From the NCBI RefSeq assembly GCF_030936135.1, contig NC_082620.1, forward strand, positions 4,712,001 to 4,776,000: DNA of 64,000 nucleotides, written 5' to 3'. This stretch comes from Gavia stellata (Eukaryota > Chordata > Aves > Gaviiformes > Gaviidae). The stretch's first letter is position 1, and each line of letters starts with the position of its first letter. A program made the position numbers and the translations under genes. Below the pieces are notes generated by a model that worked only from the letters and a program-made list of their open reading frames with translations, was not told where the DNA came from and made no database searches. Positions 39,185 through 49,600 of this stretch are shown piece by piece.

Positions 39185-39451
39185 CCGCCATCCCTCCATC
39201 CAAAGGGATGGAGCAGTACAGAAGCACAATCCACACCCCTCGCAGCGCAGAGGAGAGACGAGGCGGCACATCTTGGCCCCTGCAACAGAACTTCTCGGGC
39301 CGATCTTCCTTCAGGCATCTCCGACAGCCCAGCGCTTTTAAGTCGCTTTCTCAGAAAGCCGGTCGGGGTGCAGAAGCACCCCGAAACCCGCAAGAGCGAG
39401 CCGGCTCAAGCTCCGCCAAAGCAGAGGAGCGCCCGTCCCACGCCGGGGTCC

Positions 39452-40141
39452 TTATTTAAGGGAGGAGGGCAGCTTCGCCCCCCAGTCGCAGGTCACCCCC
39501 AGGCCCGGGTCGGCGGGGCGCAGAGCCGCCCTCGCCCCGGCGCCGCCGGGCAGCGGCCAGGCGGGCAGCCCCTGCGGCGGCCCCAGGCAGCCGGGCGGGC
39601 CCCAGGCGGGCAGCTCGGGGCAGCGGCACCCGCGGGGCAGCGGCAGCGCCAGCGCCGCGCAGGGACCGTGCGGGCAGCCGGCGGGGCCGCCGGGCAGCGG
39701 CGGCGGAGGCAGCGGCAGCGGCCAGGGCGCGGCGGCGGGCGGCGGCGCGGGGGGCGGCGGCGGGGGGGCGCGGCGGCGCGGGCGGCGGCGGCGGCGGTAG
39801 TCGCCCCCCGGGAACATGTCCTGGAAGGCGGGGTCCAGCGCCCAGTCGCCGCCGCGGCGGGGGGCGGCGGGGCCGGCGCGGCGGGGCAGGCGGCGGAAGC
39901 AGGGGTTGAGGCTGAGGTTGTGGCGGACGCTGTTCTGCCAGCCCTTGGGGCCGCCGCGGTAGTAGGGGAAGCGCCCCGCGATGTAGGCGTAGATGCCGCT
40001 GAGGGGCAGCCGCTGCTCGGGGCTGGCCCGGATGGCCATGGCGATCAGCGCCACGTAGGAGTAGGGCGGCTTCTGCAGCGCCTCGCCCGCCCCCGGGCCC
40101 ACCGCCGCCGCCCGCCGCTCGCCGGGGTCCGCTTCCCCCAT
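39452..40141 (-). CDS. Forkhead-box transcription factor, FOXL2-like
   Basis: A single intact frame of 229 codons, ATG 40141-40139 in a good context (GGGGCC ATG GGG), stop TAA 39454-39452. Residues 24-120 form a forkhead DNA-binding domain: it opens [15 protein letters not shown], then [15 protein letters not shown], the recognition helix [12 protein letters not shown] (68-79), and the wing [35 protein letters not shown] and DPA..DMF..G.YRRRRR point to the FOXL2 group rather than FOXL1, FOXE, FOXI or FOXD. FOXL2 is likewise intronless and GC-rich. The gene lies upstream of PIK3CD on its strand, as human FOXL2 lies upstream of PIK3CB. Oddities are an NPCF instead of the usual NDCF/NECF, RRGGDW in place of the usual GKGNYW, and a short tail of Pro, Ala, Gly and Arg. 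I give no symbol because I cannot tell a FOXL2 sister gene from a FOXL3-type gene without a tree. Confidence 0.88.
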   Translation of the reverse strand: MGEADPGERRAAAVGPGAGEALQKPPYSYVALIAMAIRASPEQRLPLSGIYAYIAGRFPYYRGGPKGWQNSVRHNLSLNPCFRRLPRRAGPAAPRRGGDWALDPAFQDMFPGGDYRRRRRPRRRAPPPPPPAPPPAAAPWPLPLPPPPLPGGPAGCPHGPCAALALPLPRGCRCPELPAWGPPGCLGPPQGLPAWPLPGGAGARAALRPADPGLGVTCDWGAKLPSSLK

Positions 40142-40331
40142 GGCCCCGCGCTCCCCGGCCCCGCCGCTGCCCCTCTAAACCCTCTCTCTCCCCGCCTCGC
40201 CCCCCCGCCCCGGCCCCGGCCCCGGCCCGGGCTGTTTGGGGTCGCGGGCGGGTCAGGACGTCGCTTGGGCTTCGCAGACCCAAACACCGAGGAGCGGGGC
40301 AAAGGCGGCGCCGGGACGCCCGGCCCCACGG

Positions 40332-40456
40332 CTGCGGGGGGGAACGGCGGGAGGGGAGCGGTCCCCCGGCGCCTGGCACGGCAGGGAGGGAGCTCAGAGC
40401 AGAAGGGCCGCGGCGGGGGCATCCCCGGGTACGCTCAGCGCTGAACTGTACTTTAC
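40332..40456 (-). other. Possible short intron in the forkhead 5' leader
   Basis: On the minus strand, a donor CTGCAG|GTAAAG at 40457/40456 and an acceptor with a long C/T tract ending CCCGCAG|C at 40332/40331 would define a 125-nt intron in the leader upstream of the ATG. Both sites look good, but no transcript evidence is available. Confidence 0.25.
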
Positions 40457-40639
40457 CTGCAGTAAGAGCAGTCAAATACAGGGATTCTTCACCGTTTCAG
40501 TGAAATCAAGTGCTCAGCCACTACTTACCGATGCAAACGCACCCGGCACTTGGTGCAGCACATGCCACCGTCGCTGTCCCGGCCGGTGCCCCGGTACCCC
40601 GGCATCCCGGGCGCTTAGCCGATCCTTGCAGGTAGCGAG

Positions 40640-43600
40640 GGCGCACAGCCTCAATTGCACCAGGGCCGCATTCGTGCAAGCACTCCGACTCACCAAGAGC
40701 TTCAAAATACATCCGCAGGTCAAGAATTACCAGTGGGATGACGGATACCTACCTTTGCCAGTAACTTCATTAAAACACGCATCCTCCTTGGAAAAGTGTT
40801 TCTTTGATCACCTGTAAGTAATTAAAAAACCCACCAAAACACCAACAACCCTTAATTAAACAAAAATCATGACTCACTAGTCTGGAAGGAATCAGTTCCG
40901 CTTTTCCAGAAGTTGCATAGAGTTGAGAAACAAGGAAAACACGGATGACTATCAGGCTGTTGTTCTCAGTAGCTGGATAGTGGTGGGTCAAACCATGCTG
41001 ACATGTCTCATATTTTAAAAACACCATACAGGTCTCTGAACAGAAAACTTTCACTGGGCTAGATGGAAATATTTAAATTATTAAGAATTAAACATCCCTA
41101 CTGGTTATAACAAATCTGCCAACAGCAGGAGAAGGAAGGTCTTGGATGGAGCACAGAGGACTCACCTGTATGACCACAGTTTAGTTCTTTTTCTGCTAGC
41201 CCTGTGAAATGGAAAAGAAAGTAAACAGAACATCCCCATTGAAAACAAAAACAGATTGCAGAACCAAAGAGGTCTCTACCACTGAAAAAGAGGGGGAGAA
41301 AGGAAGAGTGTCTGAGAAGTGCATCCCCTCCTGCATAGCAATACACAGAACTTCTCCAGGTATTTAAAGACAAGACAGAATACACTGCCAAGTCTTAAAA
41401 CAAATTAGCAGATTTTAACAAAGTAAAACACAAGTCATGAAAGTATAAATAGAGGAAAATTACAGCCTTCGAAGCCTGTGCTTAGAAAGCCAATGTCTAA
41501 AAGCGTATGCCACCTGTCTCTTAATTCACATTACAAAATAAAAACATAAATCAAAGACTATAACACATAAAAGCAAAATCTTGCAAAGACTCTCAGCCCC
41601 CTTCTCACAGATCTCACAAATCCCTTAGGTGCCAAATGAACACAAATCATCAAGGTGTGCATATAACTGGACCACTCCGACACTCTGTGACTGTGCGTAT
41701 CTTGGGACGAATTCTGGGGCTTCACTGAGCATCCCTTACATGTGCCCAGTCCTTATTCATCTAAATAATCCTCTTGGCTTTCTTGCTGACATATGCACGT
41801 TTGGAAGACAACTGGGTAAGGATCAAAGGACCTGCACCCACTACCTCCCTTACACCCCTCCTCCCTGCCCACCAAAGTACTGAAAATCCAGACAAAATTA
41901 AATAGTGCTGGTGTTACCATGCGACCCTGCAGTCATCGGCTGAGGTCAGGGATCTCTGGAAACAGGTAGGTAAATGACAGGCCCAATCCCACAGGAGTTC
42001 AAGACGGCAGGGTCCCTTATGGGGGTGCAGCTGCATCCGGGGAGAAGTTCAGAACTTCAGTTAATGGCAGGAGATGACTTCCCTTTTAACTGATGGAAAG
42101 CCTTCAAAGCATAACAATGTACTTCCACTTCCATCTACAAATCACGGTCATGAGCTTCTCCTTGCCTTGGGGAAGCTCACAAAGCTTTGTGCTTTCTCTT
42201 AGTTCTTGCTATCTTTTAAAGAGTGAAGAGATCAAAGTTAATTTGACCAGACATGCACATACAAGCACAAATACTGTCTCCCTTTCCCCCCCAAAATATT
42301 CAGCTCCCCAAGAAACAGAATCACACTAAGGTGAAAACTCATCCATTTTTATTTTTTAAAGAAAAATATTCCTCTTTAAACACAAAGCATGAACTAAAAA
42401 CCTTTGAGGAACAGCTCCTCCTCCCTTGGAGCGCATTTAGCTAAACTGTACAGTGTTAGAGCTCCCCAAACAAGTACACACACATGACATACAGTATTCC
42501 TTTCACAGGAAATAAGGTTCAGGACTCAAAATTGTCCTCCTCACCCTCTCTAGATACTCACTCCATCCAAAAGTACTCTGTCCCTTACTCCCACCCACCA
42601 CAGGACACAGTGATGATAATTTCTGGATGCAACATATATTTAAAAAAGAAAAAACAGTATTGGCCAAATTGGCCCTTTCTAGCCTTCTAACAAATGCCTG
42701 TGAGAGAGTTTAAGACCATAGTTATTTCCAGGAATGGCGCTTGGAAGAAAAAAATATAGCAGCATCCACAGGCAATATAAGCCCTTGATTCCAGCTGCCC
42801 TGTTTTAAAGAACCCAGTCAGTTCAGCAGTGTTTTAGAGATGTTCCCATCACCCAGGAAGAGGGAGTGGGAATAAAACATTCACAGGCCAAATTTGTTGC
42901 TTGAGCCGACAGCCTAAAATTCAGTCAATCTGGCCTACGTATGCCAGCAATGAGTTTTTTCTCACATTGCCACAGTGACCAATTTCATGTCTAAGATTTT
43001 ATGTAAAAAGATAGGATGACCTTCAGAAATCAGCACCTCGTTCTACCAATTCTTTCTATCCCATCAAATAGATACGTGCATAATTCTTGTCACATCTGCC
43101 AAACTGCTCAGACTGCGGAACTGGAACCAGACTCTAGAATCCATATTCTACCTAATTCAGAAGAGCAAAATCACCGAAAGTCTCTGCAAGGTCTCAGAAC
43201 ATGCCTAACAAGCCCCTACCCAAAGAAAAAGTACCTGGGCATTTTAAAGGAAAGGCAGGTAATGGAAAAGGTCTGGAAATTGAGCTTATTTGTAGCCCAC
43301 CTGATCATTAATTGTTGGTATTATTAAGTAATGCTCAAATCTTTATCAGACCATTTTGTAAAGATCTTTTCCATTCCATACACTCCAACAGTTTTTACAG
43401 TAGGAAAAATATTAGAAAAAATAAAATCTCACCCCTGAACAACACTGTATGAAGATCAACATCATCAGTCACAAAGATTTTTACAGGGGGACCAGATCAT
43501 CTTTTGTTTCCTCCAAACCAGCTTCATATAGAAAACAGCAGCAAGATAAACACAGTATCTGAGAGCTAGATTAAGGCCAACAATATAAAAACAAACATGG

Positions 43601-46544
43601 GCTCAGATCTTTTGAAATGAAGAAACCCTCCAAATGTTTTTATACATATGCATGCACACGCACACACGTATACTTGTGTGTACTATTCAAGCGAAGGCTT
43701 CACCACTGTGAAAGCACCACTGGAGAGTGTTCTAGCACCAGAATGAAAAAGTTGGTTGTCTTCCCTCTTCAGCAATAAAATCCAAAGTCTTTATATTGCT
43801 TTGGACAAGGTCACCGAATACCCTTTCAAGAACAGTTTCAACGAGCAGATTTAGAAGTGCAGCGACAGGTTAAAGTGTTCCTGTTCTGGAATACGGGCAA
43901 GAAGAGGTGTGTTGAGAGGCTGCAGCTCCTTGGTTGCTGGAAAGGAGGAGAAAATTTGTATTGCCATCTGGTAGAGACAGAGACCAACTTGGACTCCAGG
44001 CGAGCGCGATGGTAAAACTCAGCGCAGACTGGGAGGTGAAAGTGGAAAGTTTGCATACATGAAGTCACAGTGCACATCTGTTGGCATAATAAAGACAAGG
44101 AAACCCACAGTATTCTCTGGCAGGCTTGTCTCTGCATAGGAGGCCCCTGGGGACACTGGAAGTCAGGACAAAGATCCACGAACGGGATGTCACACACTGC
44201 ACCAGGACGTCATCAAACTCAAACAGCAGAGGTCTAAATAGAAGCTTGTAAGTTGGTCTGCTAGCATCTTGCCTATACACATGCTTAAGTGGGCCCGCAG
44301 AAGTCTATAAAAGGGACAAAAATCTCTTAACAGCAAGGTTATGGGTCCAGTTTGGCTACACGCAACAATGCATGCAAGTTACAAAAGAATTAATCCTCAA
44401 CCTGCAGCACATCTTTCTGCTGCGGGTCTCTATCCTGGATCCAGGCCTTTGTATAGGAGATGCTGGCTGTGCAGCCCTTGACCAACGCTCTCGAGAGGCT
44501 GAGATAAAGATGCGGAGTCAGGAAGGACATCTCCACAGCCTCTCAGGTCAGCATGTGTGTGCAGAGGTCTGTCCTCTGCCTGTAAGATGCAGAGTGAGCA
44601 GGCCTCACTAACAAGGGAGGATGGGGAGGAGCAGGTGGAATTGGGCTGCTGAAACAACGCAGGAAGAAATGGAAGAGACAAAGAGAGACTTAATTTTTCA
44701 GTGCTTGAATCACCAGCAGTAAAGCCCCATTTAATCTCTCATATAGCATGCTGATTAGAGTCTGGCTATCGCTCACGTGATGTATTAAGTGAGGCTGTGG
44801 TAGAAACTCAATTAAAACATGCAAGAAAAAAAAAAAAAAAAGAAGTGAAAGGAAGGGTGATCATCACTCCGAGGTGTGAATTCCAGGTTCAGAGCAGAGA
44901 ATTATCAGCAGAGATACACTTTGTTTCTGTGCACATGCAGGAATACAATAGAGGGAACAGCAGAACTGAAAGGGAGGAAAAGACACAGTAAGCGTAACAC
45001 TGTAATTCAGGATGCAAACACAGGACAATGGGGTGAGGGAGAGGAAAGACAAAAGAGGTTTGAGGTAAAGGAGCCCAAAGGAAGAGACAATAGAAAAACT
45101 CTATTAATAGAGTCAGTCCTGCTTCAGGAAATACATAGCTAATGTCAGTTGGCTCTCTTTTCACCAGGTATCCTTGACACATTGGTAAATTTTCTCTCTG
45201 CACTTGGGATTTAAGAATCAAAACATAAAGATCAAGATTTTTTTTTCCCTAAGATGTACTAAATGATTTTGAGTATTCAGCACAATACTCTAAATGGCCC
45301 CTGAATTCTAAGCAATGCTGAAGACTCACCCAAAAGCAGAAGTGCCCAAATTACAAACTGCTTTTGAAAGTCTAGAGCTACTTCCTTTGGGCTAGAAAAG
45401 AAGAATCTATCCAGAAGGCTGAATTGTCCAGAAGCAGGTTTGGCATTTCTCACTGAGAGCACCTTGGCATTTAACTAAGTAAGAAGTATCTTAAATGGTT
45501 ACTTAGCAAATCCTAGTATCAGATTGAAGCGTCAGGCTTCTGGATAAATGTATACAATCAGACAGCTCCTCACGTATCTTCTGATAGAATAGATTTGTGC
45601 GATTTACAGCAAGAACAAGTTATGCCACTTGCTGCTTCAGTGAAAACACCAGCAGAGTTGTGCGCTGAAGCCCTTTGACTATGGTGCAAATCACATGGGA
45701 ATCCTTTCTTATTACAGAATTAATTGTAACAGAATTAATGCCTCCTGGCTAAAGCAAAGCGAAGGCTTCCTCTTTCTAATGCAAACCACAAAAGGATGTT
45801 TGTCTGCTGGTTGTGCATACCTTCAGCAACAGTGCTGGTTGGAGGTATGTACAGACAGCAGTTTCTGAGAACCAGCATGACCAGAATGGCAACTGGTGAA
45901 AGCGGCCTCAGGGCACAGCCCAGGTGGAAGCACATGGACATGTAAGATGCAAGAATATGACAGAGCAGCCAAGGTCACACATGTGCTTAGGCAAGCTTAA
46001 GGCAACTAAAGAAAATTCACTGATAATTTAGAGGAGACTGCCAAAGGGAAGAGAGAAGGGGAACCACTGGGCAAAGAAGCTGGGAATGCTGTTACAGTAG
46101 CCAAAGCCCAGCACCAGCTACAAAGCCATCCCTCTTCTCCTTGTTCCAATTCTCCTCATTTTACCAGCACCATCAGCACGAGGTTAATATGTCAGAAAGA
46201 AGAGCTGGGGACAGGTTCCTAAAAACGCAGCTTACACATTTTCAGGTTTGTGTCTCAGGTCAGTTCCTTTGAAAGAAAGTGCATGGGCCACTTGACCGGC
46301 CTGTTGCTTTGAACTGGAGCTTTCTGGGAATTCTGCCTGCCACTTCAAGGGATAATCCTGGGATATGTTCCACCTGGAAGTGATGGCAGTAGCTACCTGG
46401 GTTCCTTGTCGTGACAGTTGAGCATACAGTAGTTTTTTAAAAAACAGCATGCACCAGTGACACGACCATTAGACATGAAACCGCGGTTGAATTCTTCTTG
46501 ACTCCTCAGAAGCAGATGGAACCACAAAGAAAGGTTGGCACAAA
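40640..46544 (-). other. TMEM201 3' UTR and intergenic stretch up to the forkhead locus
   Basis: The part next to 46544 is the 3' UTR of TMEM201, but its end is unclear. An ATTAAA (minus strand) lies at 44730-44735, and the first AATAAA found lies near 42350. An A-run is at 44824-44840. No further gene was recognised between here and the CpG island at 40.6 kb. Confidence 0.5.
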
Positions 46545-46642
46545 TCAATGCAGGCTCTGGTAGACATAGGCCGATGTGAAGATAGCATTGAGAGTCAGAC
46601 TCACGGCTAGCAGACCTCGGAGAGTGGAGTTACCAAAACGAC
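46545..46642 (-). CDS. TMEM201: TMEM201 last coding exon (C-terminal membrane helix)
   Basis: The exon follows acceptor CTCCTAAG|GTCG at 46642 and ends with TGA at 46547-46545. It encodes GRFGNSTLRGLLAVSLTLNA and continues to YVYQSLH. The hydrophobic helix near the C-terminus and the YQSL ending are as in mammals. The frame is too short to appear as a long open frame, so it was found by splice phase. Confidence 0.93.
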
Positions 46643-49600
46643 CTTAGGAGAAGAGGACAACACAAAGAAAAAAAAAGAATAGTAGAAAGAGATATTAAAG
46701 AATTGATGAGGTAAGTAACAGTGAACATATCACAGAATCACTACGGTTGGATATGTTGTGCTCCTTCTCTCTTTGTCCAGCATTTTCACCATAAGCAGAA
46801 ATTGCTGAAGCACTTTTCCTGTCAGGAAAGAGTCCACTGCTCTCTTTGGTTCTATCTTCATCTCATCGCTTTTCTCGACACCTGCATTCCCACCCCTTTC
46901 CTTCTGTCTCAGTTTAGCACTCTGTCAGTGTTCTTCAGACAGTCCGAAGAACAGGAATAGCCTTATTAGGGTCTTAGAATAGCAGGCAGAAGATCCATTT
47001 GCTACTACTTATTTATTTGATCTCAAGATCAGATCACTACTACAGCACAGGAAAGATCTCAGTTACCCTCACAGAAATGCTCACACGTACATGAAGCACT
47101 CACATGGCTTGCACCTACCTCTCCAGCCTGCCAAATCTTCCCCTTTGGTAGTTGTATCTACCACACAGGTAGATGAGCGTGATGAGCGATCCTCTTTTTT
47201 GATGGAATTATCACTGCAAATACTCCCTCTTTCCATAGTAGATCTCATATCTGCAAGGAGAAAAAAGATGCAAAAATTCAGAAGGCACCAGTGGAAGCCA
47301 AAAGCAGCAGAAGTTACCAGACTAAAGCTAGACATGAGTTGCCTGGTAAAACCATGAAAGGATTGAGGACAGGAGCTGGAAACAAAAGGCAAATTTCACT
47401 GCTGTGCAGCAGAAGTTGCCTGCATGTTTGTCTCATGCACTGTCCGTATCAGCATCACCACATCTGTGGTTAAAGGAGTTATCCAAACAAGGGTGAAGGC
47501 AGTGGCAGTGGTATCCCTGGGGCACCACTAAGTGAGAAAAGGAGAGGACATCTATTTTGGCAGACAAGAGGCTTTCCAGGCCAGTGGATTCTTAAGGAGC
47601 TTTGGTAGCCTAACAGTCATCACCACCTGAGTTTTTCCTGAAGGTTTCCCACCTATTGTGTGGCCTAGATGATGCATGGCTTTGCTTGCAAGCCAACTCC
47701 TTCCTACAAATGCATTTCCAGGAGTGCAGCAGGCTGCCAGCATACCATGCATTCCCCGCTCGCTGAGGTTCTTCTTTGGAAAGGAGGACAACTCGGTGGC
47801 AAAGATGTTGCTGTCTGAGTGGGTGTGTTCCTCTGAGCTAGTTGGGGTGAGCAGAGCCTCATTCTGAGATGGGAAAAGCAGCAGCTTCTGTCCTTTCAGG
47901 TTCAGGCGGGCAGGGCTGATGAGTGGCCGGCGGTACCGCAAGGAACCTGAGCTGGAAGTCACGGAGCCAGCCACCGACGGTGCTGGAGAGGGGATGCGGG
48001 AGGGAGCACAGCTGCCGGACAGCAGGGAGAAGTGCTCTGAAATGGAAACATCCCCGAAGAGAAAATAATGAGATTATAATCCCAATACAATAGGCACAGT
48101 TTTCTTTAACAATTCTACAAGAAAAGGAAACGGGAGTTGCAAATGTCCAACGTATCTTGTACTGAAATTCTTTATTCATTCCAGTTTCCACACTGTAAAA
48201 CATGGAGAAATTCCACATGCACTTTGGTGCACTCAAGAATAACTTGGACCAGGGTTTATCAGGAGCCTGGTGAGCTTTCTCTGTGCTCAGCTGTGTCCAC
48301 TCCGGAGAGCCTGCATTACACATGCTGTTTTGCAGGTAAATAAACCGTTCTGACATGTCCTTTAAAGACTGTTGGGAAAGCATATCAGGATGGAAGAGGT
48401 TTGCACAATGGCATTAGCCCAGGCTGTGACTGCATTTCCAGCAGCAAACACTTAAGCAGCACAAACAGCCAAAGGATCCATTTGGGGTCAGGAGGGCAAC
48501 AGACAGGTGACTGGAGGACACAGGAGCAAAAGGGCTGAGCAGACAGGGTGGTCAAATTGGCAGTTCCTTGGGCTGGGGAAGGAAAGTGAAACAAAGGAGC
48601 TGCCCTAGGAACAGTTTAAAGTCTCCTATCAAAGCAATCTCAACTCGGCTGTAGAGCAGGGAAGGGAGAAGTGCTTTGTCTCACTGATTTCATGGTGAGC
48701 TCTCCCAGGGAGAAGGACATAAAACACATCTAGCACCTTATTTTAATGCAATCCCACTCTCAGCTGGAACTCTCTCTGCAGCATTTCTAACAGCGAAACT
48801 AACATTTTCACTGGGATGTGAGCAGGAAGGAAAGAACTAAACTTGGATCTTGTGTTTCAACCCACTCACTGCAAATCGTGCAAAGACAGTTGCTCTAGAA
48901 GGCCTAGTTAGTGCATTACCTGATGCACCTGATGCACCTGATGCACCAGACGACTGCGAGGCTGGTCGACTTCCGCTGAACAAGTAGCCAGAATCTAAAA
49001 AGTAAAAATGAAACAGTTTGAACCCAGCTGGCTCAGCTACTGGAGGTCTATCCTTCAGAAACGTAACTGCATCATCTCGCCATCAATCTCAGAAGGGGAT
49101 GGGTGGTAAATGTAGGCAGGAAAAATATCCCTGTTTTCCTGGGTAGGCTATGTGCCAGCATCAGAATAATCCACTTTTCCCAGCTGCAGCAGGACAGATC
49201 TGTCCAGCAAGCTCCAAGAACAACCCTGTGACTGTATCACAGCCTGGCTTGCCTCTACTTTAAAAGGAAGAAGGTGAAGATACGGTTGTATCCTTTTCTC
49301 ATGAAAAGAGCCTTAAGGGTAGATCATAGGGTGAGATGAATTCCCATCCAGCTGTCAGGCACGGTAGCCATAATAATGAGGCAGCAGAAAAAACAAAACA
49401 ACCAAAACCAAACCACAATGAAAAGTACTTAAGTCAGGAAAAAGAAGTGCTACAAATGAAACCTCAGAGCTTAAATCAATTATTTTTCTTAGGGACTTGA
49501 CTTACATAATTATAGGCAAACAGCTTTGGAAGTTGAAAACCTTGCTGTTTGCGAAAAACATTCAGCCCCAACAGCATGCTCTCTCCATCCTTTGCACCTT

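Larger units (their letters stand above)
39190..40640. promoter_or_regulatory. CpG island covering the forkhead gene
   Basis: The sequence becomes extremely CpG-rich and GC-rich, strongest between about 39440 and 40440, and drops to AT-rich on both sides. The whole coding sequence and the likely promoter of the forkhead gene are inside. A GGGGCC-type tract (plus positions 40207-40231) lies in the presumed 5' leader. Confidence 0.85.

Noticed and set aside
39368-40444. 358-codon plus-strand frame across the forkhead gene
   Set aside because: It is the antisense shadow of a GC-saturated gene. It consists of Ala, Gly, Arg and Pro runs, has no domain, and the minus-strand frame has a clear forkhead domain.
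40236-40817. 193-codon plus-strand frame starting head-to-head with the forkhead gene, considered as a counterpart of the FOXL2 neighbour gene
   Set aside because: The frame opens with TTG, not ATG, and no internal Met was found. Composition changes abruptly at the island edge. No similarity was recognised.
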